A stretch of 7,823 nt of DNA from Pseudomonadota bacterium. Its GTDB lineage: Bacteria > Pseudomonadota > Gammaproteobacteria > Burkholderiales > Burkholderiaceae_B. The stretch lies in contig JAEYZR010000215.1 in the NCBI GenBank assembly GCA_023427945.1, forward strand, positions 1 to 7,823, given 5' to 3'. The position numbers and the translations under genes were made by a program. This document shows positions 1-7,312 of the stretch, one piece after another (position 1 is the first letter of the stretch; each line of letters begins with the position of its first letter). The notes under the pieces were generated by a model, which made no database searches, was not told the DNA's origin, and was given only the letters and a program-made list of their open reading frames with translations.

Positions 1-1277
1 ATCAGGTCACGGGCTATTATGCTCCCACCGCCCGCTACGGAACTCCGGACGACTTCCGTTATTTTGTGGATAAAATGCACCAGGCAGGCATCGGCGTGAT
101 TCTGGATTGGGTGCCCGCCCACTTTCCGGACGATGCGCACGGGCTGGCCGCCTTCGACGGCACCTCGCTCTATGAATACGAGGACCCGCGCGAAGGCTAT
201 CACCCCGACTGGCACACCATGGTCTACAACCTGGGCCGCAACGAGGTGAAGGCCTTCATGATCGCCAGCGCGATGCATTGGCTGCGGCGTTTTCATATCG
301 ACGGGCTGCGGGTGGACGCCGTGGCGTCGATGCTCTACCGCGACTACAGCCGCAAGGCCGGCGAATGGATTCCGAACCAGCATGGTGGCCGCGAAAACCT
401 GGAGAGCGTGGACTTTCTGCGTGCCCTGAACACCATCGTGCGCCGCGAAGTGCCCGGCGCGATGATGATCGCCGAGGAATCCACGGCATGGCCAGGGGTG
501 ACCGAGACGGCAGAGAACGGCGGCCTGGGCTTTCACTACAAATGGAACATGGGCTGGATGCACGACACCCTCAAGTATGTGGAGTGCGAGCCCATTCATC
601 GCCAGTACCATCACAACGAACTGACCTTCGGGATGGTCTATGCCTATTCCGAAAAATTCGTCCTGCCGCTTTCGCACGATGAGATCGTGCATGGCAAGGG
701 TTCGCTGCTGGCCAAGATGCCGGGCGATTCCTGGCAAAAATTTGCGACCCTGCGCGCCTACTTTGGGTTCATGTTCACCCACCCGGGCAAGAAACTGCTG
801 TTCATGGGCAACGAACTGGCTCAAGGCCATGAATGGAACCACGATGGGCAACTGGACTGGAACGCATTGAACGATCCCATGCATCAAGGGGTGCAGAGTA
901 CGGTTCGCGACTTGAATAACCTGTATCGTGAACTGCCTGCGCTGCACTGCCACGACTGCGACCCATCCGGTTTTGCCTGGGTGATCGGTGACGATGCAGG
1001 CAACAGTGTGGTGGCCTATCTTCGTCTGCAGGGCGATGACGTCGTACTGGTGGTATCCAATATGACACCGGTGCCGCGTGAAGGTTATCGGGTGGGTGTG
1101 CCGCACCCGGGTCGCTGGGTCGAGCGGCTCAATACCGACGCAACGGTTTATGGCGGGTCCGGACTGGGCAACGCAGGGGCTGTCCACACGGATCCCGAGA
1201 CGGCTCACGGACACCAGCAGTCGGTATCGCTGCTCCTGCCCCCTCTGGCTACGGTGATTTTTCAGTATCAAAGGTAG
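1..1277 (+). CDS. glgB: 1,4-alpha-glucan branching enzyme GlgB, C-terminal part (5' end outside window)
   Basis: GlgB (EC 2.4.1.18, GH13) cuts an alpha-1,4-glucan chain and rejoins it by an alpha-1,6 bond, making branches in glycogen-like polymer in the cytoplasm. The frame is open from base 3 (Gln-Val-Thr-Gly-Tyr-Tyr-Ala-Pro-Thr, a GlgB signature) to the TAG at 1275-1277, giving 424 visible residues. The GTG at 66 is internal, not the start. The conserved TIM-barrel regions are present: DWVPAHF; GLRVDAV, with the nucleophile Asp at 315-317; [12 protein letters not shown], with the acid/base Glu at 474-476; and [13 protein letters not shown], with the third Asp at 678-680. Their spacings (53 and 68 residues) equal those of E. 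coli D405, E458 and D526, so about 300 N-terminal residues (N-terminal and CBM48 domains) lie upstream of the window. The C-terminal beta domain ends normally (YGGSGLGN, then [10 protein letters not shown]). The gene looks intact, and glgX follows after 6 bases. Confidence 0.97.
   Translation, partial: QVTGYYAPTARYGTPDDFRYFVDKMHQAGIGVILDWVPAHFPDDAHGLAAFDGTSLYEYEDPREGYHPDWHTMVYNLGRNEVKAFMIASAMHWLRRFHIDGLRVDAVASMLYRDYSRKAGEWIPNQHGGRENLESVDFLRALNTIVRREVPGAMMIAEESTAWPGVTETAENGGLGFHYKWNMGWMHDTLKYVECEPIHRQYHHNELTFGMVYAYSEKFVLPLSHDEIVHGKGSLLAKMPGDSWQKFATLRAYFGFMFTHPGKKLLFMGNELAQGHEWNHDGQLDWNALNDPMHQGVQSTVRDLNNLYRELPALHCHDCDPSGFAWVIGDDAGNSVVAYLRLQGDDVVLVVSNMTPVPREGYRVGVPHPGRWVERLNTDATVYGGSGLGNAGAVHTDPETAHGHQQSVSLLLPPLATVIFQYQR
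1270..1274 (+). promoter_or_regulatory. Ribosome binding site of glgX
   Basis: The AAAGG purine run lies inside the last codons of glgB, 9 bases before the ATG at 1284. It supports that start, and its position inside glgB means glgX translation is probably coupled to passage of ribosomes through the glgB end. Confidence 0.6.
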
Positions 1278-1283
1278 TCGGCC

Positions 1284-3404
1284 ATGCGAGTGACATTACC
1301 TGATCGCCTTCAGCCCGGCCTGCCTTATCCCCTGGGCGCCACCAATGATGGCCTGGGGGTCAATTTCGCGGTCTTCTCGGCGCACGCCAGCAAGATCGAG
1401 CTCTGCATCTTCGATTCTCGCGGCCGCAAGGAACTGCGCCGCTATGTGCTGCCCGAATGCACCAACGAAGTGTGGCACGGTTATCTGCCCGATGTGGGGC
1501 CGGGCCTGGTGTATGGCTATCGTGCATTCGGCCCCTACGATCCCAGGAACGGCCACCGATTCAACCCCCACAAGCTGCTGCTCGACCCGTACGCGCGTGA
1601 GCTGATCGGCAACATGCGCTGGTCCGATGCGCTGTGTGGCTATCGCGTAGGCCACAGCAAAAGCGATCTGAGCTTCGATCGACGCGACAGCGCCCCGGCC
1701 ATGAGCAAGGCGATCGTGGTCGACGATGCGTTCAACTGGGGCCAGAGCGACCGGCCGTGGCATTCATGGGACGACACCATCATCTATGAGGCGCATCTGC
1801 GCGGCCTGTCGATCCAGCGCGAAGATGTGCGGGCCGATGTTCGGGGCACCGCCCAGGCCCTGTCGAATCCGCGCTTCATCGACCATCTGCACAGAATCGG
1901 CGTGACCACGCTGGAGTTGCTGCCGGTTCACGCATTCCTTCAAGACCATTTTCTGCTGCAGAAAAATCTTCGGAACTACTGGGGCTACAACACTCTGTCG
2001 TACTTCGCGCCCGAACCGCAATACCTCGGACGCGGCGGCACCAATGATTTGCGCATGGCCATCCGGCGGCTGCAGGCCGCGGGCATCGAAGTGCTGCTGG
2101 ACGTGGTCTACAACCACACATGCGAAGGCAGCGAACTCGGGCCCACGCTGTCCTGGCGCGGACTGGACAACGCCAGCTACTACCGGCTGGCTGAAGATCC
2201 CCGCTACTACGTCAACCATACGGGCTGCGGCAACACGGTCAATCTTTCGCACCCGCGTGTGCTGCAGATGGCGATGGACTCGCTGCGGCACTGGGCCACG
2301 TCGTACCGTGTGGACGGATTCCGCTTCGATCTGGGCGTGACGCTTGGACGCGAGGGTCACGGCTTCGATCCTGGCGCAGGGTTCTTCGACGCGCTGCTGC
2401 AGGACCCGCTGCTCTCACGGCTGAAACTCATTTCCGAGCCCTGGGATCTTGGTCCCGATGGCTACCAGCTGGGCCGTCATCCTCCCGGCTTTGCAGAATG
2501 GAACGACAAATTCCGCGACAGCACCCGGCGTTTCTGGCGTGGCGACGCGGGCCAGCGCGGCGAACTTGCGGGTCGCCTGATGGGCTCTCCGGATTGTTTT
2601 GACCGGCGCCATCGCCGTCCCTGGGCTTCGGTGAACTTCGTCACCTCCCACGACGGCTTCACGCTGCGCGATACCACCAGCTATGAAAACAAGCACAACC
2701 AGGCCAATGGCGAAGACAATCGCGATGGTCACGGCGAGAATTTCAGCCGCAACTGGGGCGAAGAAGGCGACACGCAGAACGCCGACATCATCGCGCTGCG
2801 CAATCGAGTGCAGCGCGCCATGATAGCCACCACGCTGCTCTCGCACGGCACGCCGATGCTGCTGGCGGGCGACGAATTCGGCAACACCCAGGGCGGCAAC
2901 AACAATGCCTACTGCCAGGATAACAGCACGTCGTGGCTGGACTGGAAGCAGGCGGATACGCAGGCAGGATCGAGCATGACCCGTTTCATCGGCCAGCTTG
3001 CCCGACTGCGCCACGCCCACCCGTCCGTGCGCATCTCGCGTTTCCTGGACGGCGGCCGCCTGATCGCCCCGGGCGTGACCGCCATCGCGTGGTTCGACCT
3101 GGACGGTCAGGGTATGAGCCAGTCGTCCTGGGGTGATCCACAGGGTCGGGTACTCGCCTTGCGAAGGGCTGCCGAGAAGATCGACGACAAGACGGTGGAC
3201 ATCACGCTGACGCTGTTCAATGCCAGTGACAGTGAAGCGACGTTCCGGTTGCCCGAGCCGAGACTTCGATGGCAATGCGTGCTCGACAGCGCCTTGCCGC
3301 TGAATCCGGACTGGGGGGTCGAACAGCCTTTTGTGGTCGTTCAGGCGCATAGCGTCGTCCTGCTTTCAGGACGTTTGATGGAACACGCGGAGCAACAGGC
3401 ATGA
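1284..3404 (+). CDS. glgX: Glycogen debranching enzyme GlgX (isoamylase/TreX type, GH13_11)
   Basis: This 706-residue enzyme hydrolyses alpha-1,6 branch points and releases linear maltodextrin chains from glycogen. An N-terminal CBM48-like beta domain (about residues 12-110) starts with PGLPYPLGAT and LGVNFAVFSAHA. The GH13 barrel follows: YEAHLRG at 168-174, LDVVYNHT at 272-279, GFRFDLG with nucleophile D349, LISEPWDLGPDGYQLG with acid/base E385, and VTSHDGFTL with D457. The E-to-D spacing of 72 equals that of E. coli GlgX (E371, D443). Also visible are ANGEDNRDG, GDEFGNTQGGNNNAYCQDN and a C-terminal beta domain (about 600-700). The length is greater than E. coli GlgX (657) and close to Sulfolobus TreX (about 710). 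The ATG at 1284 is chosen because it directly precedes the conserved N-terminus and has an AAAGG site. The stop overlaps the treZ start by four bases. Beside treZ and treY it probably feeds linear chains to trehalose synthesis. Exact chain-length preference cannot be read from sequence. Confidence 0.96.
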   Translation: MRVTLPDRLQPGLPYPLGATNDGLGVNFAVFSAHASKIELCIFDSRGRKELRRYVLPECTNEVWHGYLPDVGPGLVYGYRAFGPYDPRNGHRFNPHKLLLDPYARELIGNMRWSDALCGYRVGHSKSDLSFDRRDSAPAMSKAIVVDDAFNWGQSDRPWHSWDDTIIYEAHLRGLSIQREDVRADVRGTAQALSNPRFIDHLHRIGVTTLELLPVHAFLQDHFLLQKNLRNYWGYNTLSYFAPEPQYLGRGGTNDLRMAIRRLQAAGIEVLLDVVYNHTCEGSELGPTLSWRGLDNASYYRLAEDPRYYVNHTGCGNTVNLSHPRVLQMAMDSLRHWATSYRVDGFRFDLGVTLGREGHGFDPGAGFFDALLQDPLLSRLKLISEPWDLGPDGYQLGRHPPGFAEWNDKFRDSTRRFWRGDAGQRGELAGRLMGSPDCFDRRHRRPWASVNFVTSHDGFTLRDTTSYENKHNQANGEDNRDGHGENFSRNWGEEGDTQNADIIALRNRVQRAMIATTLLSHGTPMLLAGDEFGNTQGGNNNAYCQDNSTSWLDWKQADTQAGSSMTRFIGQLARLRHAHPSVRISRFLDGGRLIAPGVTAIAWFDLDGQGMSQSSWGDPQGRVLALRRAAEKIDDKTVDITLTLFNASDSEATFRLPEPRLRWQCVLDSALPLNPDWGVEQPFVVVQAHSVVLLSGRLMEHAEQQA
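3389..3392 (+). promoter_or_regulatory. Ribosome binding site of treZ
   Basis: GGAG within the last glgX codons, 8 bases before the ATG at 3401. It decides the treZ start, which overlaps the glgX TGA as ATGA (3401-3404), the usual arrangement for translational coupling. Confidence 0.65.
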
Positions 3405-5185
3405 CGCACTACACACACGGACCCCAGGTTCTTGACGATGGCACGACCCGGTTCACACTGTGGGCACCTAATGCCCAGCGGGTGGAGCTGGTGCTCGACG
3501 ACGCGCGGGCCCAGGCCATGACCAGCGAGGCGGAAGGCTTCTACACGATCACCGTGCCAGCGCCCGAAGGTACGCTATATCGCTTTCGAATCAACGGCGA
3601 GATCGACGTACCCGATCCCGCTTCGCGCTGGCAGGATGACGATATACACGATCCCAGTGTCGTGATGGGCGAGGACAAATATCCCTGGCAGAACGTGGAC
3701 TGGAAAGGTCGCCCCTGGCATGAAACCGTGCTGTACGAGCTGCATCCCGGTCTGATGGGGGGGTATGCCGGGATCGAGGCACGCCTGCCCGCGCTGGCCA
3801 CGCTGGGCGTGACCGCGATCGAACTCATGCCAATCGCCGATTTCCCCGGTGCGCGCAACTGGGGCTACGACGGTGTGTTGCCTTACGCGCCCGACAAGGC
3901 CTATGGCAGCGCAGACGAACTCAAGCACCTGATTGACTCGGCCCACGGCATGGGCATCATGGTGTTCCTGGACGTGGTCTACAACCACTTCGGCCCTGAC
4001 GGCAACTATCTGTCCACCTATGCCGCCGACTTCTTCAATGCGCAGGCCGACACCCCGTGGGGCCCGGCCATCGACTTCTCACGCCCGCAGGTGCGTCAGT
4101 TTTTTGCCGAAAATGCGCTTTACTGGCTGAACGAATTCCGCTTTGACGGCCTGCGTCTGGATGCGGTGCACGCCATCATCGATCAGCAGTGGCTGCCCGA
4201 GATGGCCGCCTTCGTGCGCGACAATGTGTCACCCGATCGCGAGATCCACCTCGTGCTGGAAAACGAAGCCAATACTGCCTCGCCTTTGAGCCAGGGCTTT
4301 GACGCGCAGTGGAACGACGATGCTCACCATGTGCTGCACCACATTCTGACCGGTGAGACCCGGGCCTATTACGCCGACTTCTCGCAGGACCCGACCACCA
4401 AGCTTGCGCGCATGCTGGCCGAGGGTTTTGTGTATCAGGGCGACCCTTCGCCGTTTCACGACGGCGAGCTGCGTGGCGAACGCAGCGATCATCTTGCGCC
4501 CACCGCTTTCGTGCTGTTCCTGCAGAACCACGACCAGATCGGCAATCGCGCCTTTGGCGAGCGCCTGACCGAACTGCTGGCAGATCGGCCCGATGCGCTG
4601 CGTGCAGCAGTCGCACTGCAACTGCTCTGCCCGCACATCCCCCTCATCTTCATGGGTGAAGAGCTCGGTGCCAGATCGCCTTTCCTGTATTTCACCAGCC
4701 ATTCCGAAACCGATCTGGTGAACGCCGTGCGCGAAGGTCGGCGGCGCGAATTTGCCGGGTTCAATGACTTCTCCGATCCGCAGGTGCTGGCCAGCATTCC
4801 TGATCCCAACGAGACCGACACCTACGAACGCTCAGCGCTGCAGGTGGCCGATAGCGATCCTGCCGCAGCGCGCTGGCTGGCGCTCTACCGTCTGTTGCTG
4901 GACCTGCGGCGCGAACGCATCACGCCAGGACTGCCGGGCGCGGTCAGCATGGGGGCTCAGGTGCTGGGCGACGGTGCGGTCAGCGCACGCTGGCGGCTGG
5001 GCAATGGCAAAGTACTGACGCTCTATGCCAACCTGGGCGCAAGCGACATCGTCTCGGATGCGCTGGCCGATGGATACGATCCTCTGGCAGAGGTCATTTT
5101 CGAAAGTGCGCCGGGCGCCGATGCGGCCTTGCGCGCCACGACCCTGACCCCGCACACAGTCATCGCATTGTTGAAACACGAGTAA
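3401..5185 (+). CDS. treZ: Malto-oligosyltrehalose trehalohydrolase TreZ (GH13_10)
   Basis: TreZ (EC 3.2.1.141) hydrolyses the alpha-1,4 bond next to the trehalose end of malto-oligosyltrehalose, the TreY product, and so frees trehalose in the cytoplasm. The protein has 594 residues, normal for the family. An N-terminal CBM48-like domain (about 1-90) contains FTLWAPNAQRVELV. The barrel contains YELHPG (112-117), ELMPIADFPGARNWGYDG, FLDVVYNHFGPDGNYL (189-204), FDGLRLDAVHAI with nucleophile D254, LVLENEAN with acid/base E287 (the Glu aligning with the ESD Glu of other TreZ proteins), and LQNHDQIGNRAFGERL with D378. MGEELGARSPFLYFTSH (from 418) followed by VREGRRREF is diagnostic of TreZ against GlgB and other GH13 enzymes. 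A short beta domain ends the protein. The start overlaps glgX by 4 bases and the TAA is 3 bases before malQ. A run of seven G lies at codons 119-121 in an otherwise normal frame. Confidence 0.96.
   Translation: MTHYTHGPQVLDDGTTRFTLWAPNAQRVELVLDDARAQAMTSEAEGFYTITVPAPEGTLYRFRINGEIDVPDPASRWQDDDIHDPSVVMGEDKYPWQNVDWKGRPWHETVLYELHPGLMGGYAGIEARLPALATLGVTAIELMPIADFPGARNWGYDGVLPYAPDKAYGSADELKHLIDSAHGMGIMVFLDVVYNHFGPDGNYLSTYAADFFNAQADTPWGPAIDFSRPQVRQFFAENALYWLNEFRFDGLRLDAVHAIIDQQWLPEMAAFVRDNVSPDREIHLVLENEANTASPLSQGFDAQWNDDAHHVLHHILTGETRAYYADFSQDPTTKLARMLAEGFVYQGDPSPFHDGELRGERSDHLAPTAFVLFLQNHDQIGNRAFGERLTELLADRPDALRAAVALQLLCPHIPLIFMGEELGARSPFLYFTSHSETDLVNAVREGRRREFAGFNDFSDPQVLASIPDPNETDTYERSALQVADSDPAAARWLALYRLLLDLRRERITPGLPGAVSMGAQVLGDGAVSARWRLGNGKVLTLYANLGASDIVSDALADGYDPLAEVIFESAPGADAALRATTLTPHTVIALLKHE
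3757..3763 (+). repeat. Seven-G homopolymer inside treZ
   Basis: Seven consecutive G encode the end of Met119, then Gly120 and Gly121. It is the longest single-base run I noticed in the window. Loss of one G would bring a TGA into frame at 3810-3812 and truncate TreZ after about 136 residues, before any catalytic residue. The frame as given is intact. Confidence 0.9.
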
Positions 5186-5188
5186 TTC

Positions 5189-7312
5189 ATGACCTCAACG
5201 GCCTCTACCGCGCACGACCTGCGCGAACTCGCGCAACGCGCGGGCATTGCTGTGGACTGGCGCAACGCGCAAGGGCAGCAGAAAACAGTGTCCGACGACG
5301 TGCTGCGCCAGTTCCTCGATGCACTGAATCTGCCGGCCCAGACGGATGCCGAGATTCGCGACAGCCTGCAGCGCTCACGCGAACGCACGAACGACGCTAC
5401 GATGTTGGTCGGCAAGACTGGCCAGGTCGTGCACATCGCCGCCCACGCCGGTGCCTGGCAGATCGAGCATGACGATGGCACGCCGCCGATCCAGGGGTAT
5501 GCGCAAGCAAGTGGCGAGGGCACGGTGAGCCTGCCGCTTCCCACGCGTGCGGGCTATCACCGGCTGACGCTGGGATCGCGCACTTGGACACTTGCCGTCG
5601 CACCGCCGCGTGCGCCCTCGGTCGACGATCTGGTCGGTGGCGCCGGGGCACGTGTCTGGGGCCCCGTTGCCCAGCTGTACAGCCTGCGCCGCCATCACGC
5701 CAACGATGCGGCCAAAGCCAGCGGCTTTGGTGACTTCGGTGCGCTTGCCGAGCTCGCCCGCCACGCAGGCGCGGCAGGTGCCCATGCCATCGCGATCAGC
5801 CCCGTACACGCCATGTTCGCCGCCAACCCGGGCGCCTACAGCCCTTACGGACCGTCCAGCCGTCTGTTCATCAATGCCGCTTATGCGGACCCCAACGAGT
5901 TGTTCGGGCATGTGGCGGTCGGTAACGCCATCCAGGCCCTGGGATGCGGCGAACAAGTGCTGGCCCTGGATCGCAGTGACCTGATCGACTGGCCCAAGGC
6001 TTACCGGGTGCGCCAGCAGATCATGCGTCATCTGTATGATGCGGCCTATGCCAACGGACAGACGCCCGACTGGCATGGCGAGCTGGAAGCCTTCATCGCC
6101 CAAGGTGGCGACACACTCATACGCCATGCCCGCTTCGAGGCCTTGCACGCGGCACATGTGCAGTCAACGGGCCGATTCGACGGATGGCGCAGCTGGGACG
6201 CACAGTGGCGCGATCCCGCCAGTACGGCCGTCGCGCAGTTCGCCAGAGACCACGCCCACGAGGTGCGCTTTCATGCGTGCGCTCAATGGATGGCCGCACG
6301 CGGTCTGGCCGGCGCGCATGCCACTGCTCGCGAGAGCGGCATGCGGATCGGGCTCATCGCCGATCTCGCCGTGGGCACCGATCCCGGAGGCAGCCATGCC
6401 TGGAGCCGTCAGCAGGACATGCTCCATGGCCTGTCCAGCGGCGCACCGCCCGACATCTACAACCCCTTGGGCCAGGGCTGGGGGCTGACCGCATTCTCGC
6501 CTGCCGCCTTGAAGACCAACGATTACCGCGCGTTCATCGAGATGCTGCGTGCCGTGCTGGCTCATGCCGGAGGTGTGCGCATTGATCACGTGCTGGGCCT
6601 GGCGCGAACCTGGCTCATACCGGATGGCAACAAACCTGTGGACGGGGCCTATCTGACGTTTCCTTTGGCCGACATGCTTAACCTGATCGCACTGGAAGCC
6701 TGGCGCCACCGTGCGATCGTGATTGGCGAAAACCTCGGCACCGTGCCCGACGGGTTCAACGAGACCATCGGACAGGCGGGCATGCTGGGTATGAACGTGT
6801 TGTTGTTCGAGCGTGATTACGACTCCGGTCGCCGCCCTGCTCCGTTCGTTGCGGCCACCCATTGGCCGTCGAACTACCTGGCCACCTCGACCACGCACGA
6901 TCTGCCCACGCTGGCCGGCTGGTGGAAACAACGCGACATCGACTGGAAAGTGAAACTGGGCCTGCTAGGCCCGCAGCAGACCGAAGCAGGCATGCGCCAG
7001 GAGCGAACAGAGGATTGCCAGGCAATGGCGGATGCCCTGGCCAGTATCTCGACAGATACACCGTTCAACGCATCCGATGACATTGCGCCGGTGCAGGCGA
7101 TGCTGCGATGGACCTGCCAGGGCCCTCAGCCGCTCGCACTCGTGCCGCTGGAAGATCTGCTGCACCTGGTCGAACAGCCGAACATTCCAGGCACTATCGA
7201 TGAGCATCCAAACTGGCGACGCCGCCTGCCTGTCACGACCAACACCTTGTTCGATCAACCCGAAACACGCGCCGCCGTTGCCGCCATCACATCCGTCCGG
7301 AGCCGTTCATGA
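5189..7312 (+). CDS. malQ: 4-alpha-glucanotransferase MalQ (amylomaltase, GH77)
   Basis: MalQ (EC 2.4.1.25) moves maltodextrin segments from one alpha-1,4-glucan to another, releasing glucose and making longer chains from short ones. The protein has 707 residues, matching the long proteobacterial form (E. coli 694) rather than the roughly 500-residue Thermus form. The extra N-terminal part (about 1-145) opens with LRELAQRAGIAVDW, a usual start for this subfamily. GH77 motifs follow: SPYGPSSRLFIN (218-229), DLAVGTDPGG (392-401), GAPPDIYNPLGQGWG (418-432), VRIDHVLGL with nucleophile D466, VIGENLGTVP with acid/base E514, and TTHDLPTLAGWW with D571. NPLGQ.WG is specific to GH77. The start is 3 bases after the treZ TAA; only a weak GAG (5180-5182) precedes it, so translation probably depends on ribosomes finishing treZ. 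Between treZ and treY its likely job is to recycle chains too short for TreY. An alternative role in maltose uptake is not excluded, but no maltose transport gene is visible. Confidence 0.96.
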   Translation: MTSTASTAHDLRELAQRAGIAVDWRNAQGQQKTVSDDVLRQFLDALNLPAQTDAEIRDSLQRSRERTNDATMLVGKTGQVVHIAAHAGAWQIEHDDGTPPIQGYAQASGEGTVSLPLPTRAGYHRLTLGSRTWTLAVAPPRAPSVDDLVGGAGARVWGPVAQLYSLRRHHANDAAKASGFGDFGALAELARHAGAAGAHAIAISPVHAMFAANPGAYSPYGPSSRLFINAAYADPNELFGHVAVGNAIQALGCGEQVLALDRSDLIDWPKAYRVRQQIMRHLYDAAYANGQTPDWHGELEAFIAQGGDTLIRHARFEALHAAHVQSTGRFDGWRSWDAQWRDPASTAVAQFARDHAHEVRFHACAQWMAARGLAGAHATARESGMRIGLIADLAVGTDPGGSHAWSRQQDMLHGLSSGAPPDIYNPLGQGWGLTAFSPAALKTNDYRAFIEMLRAVLAHAGGVRIDHVLGLARTWLIPDGNKPVDGAYLTFPLADMLNLIALEAWRHRAIVIGENLGTVPDGFNETIGQAGMLGMNVLLFERDYDSGRRPAPFVAATHWPSNYLATSTTHDLPTLAGWWKQRDIDWKVKLGLLGPQQTEAGMRQERTEDCQAMADALASISTDTPFNASDDIAPVQAMLRWTCQGPQPLALVPLEDLLHLVEQPNIPGTIDEHPNWRRRLPVTTNTLFDQPETRAAVAAITSVRSRS
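7299..7302 (+). promoter_or_regulatory. Ribosome binding site of treY
   Basis: GGAG in the last malQ codons, 6 bases before the ATG at 7309. The malQ TGA and treY ATG share ATGA (7309-7312), repeating the coupling seen between glgX and treZ. Confidence 0.65.

Noticed and set aside
66..1277. A complete 403-residue gene starting with GTG at 66
   Set aside because: Conserved GlgB sequence continues upstream of 66 to the window edge in the same frame, so the gene is a partial glgB, not a short separate protein.
1278..1283. Promoter or terminator between the genes
   Set aside because: The largest gap between genes is six bases, and no hairpin with a T run is visible at any junction.
1296..3350. 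Chain of long minus-strand open frames (155, 198 and 311 codons) opposite glgX
   Set aside because: They are in exact codon register with glgX, so an antisense stop needs a sense TTA, CTA or TCA codon. These are rare here; the frames end at Ser TCA codons such as 1764-1766 and 2415-2417. The translations show no recognisable family.
5375..6931. Two long minus-strand open frames (260 and 255 codons) opposite malQ
   Set aside because: Same codon-register effect; they end at sense TCA codons of malQ (5375-5377 and 6164-6166). The malQ frame has full GH77 conservation, so the opposite frames are shadows.
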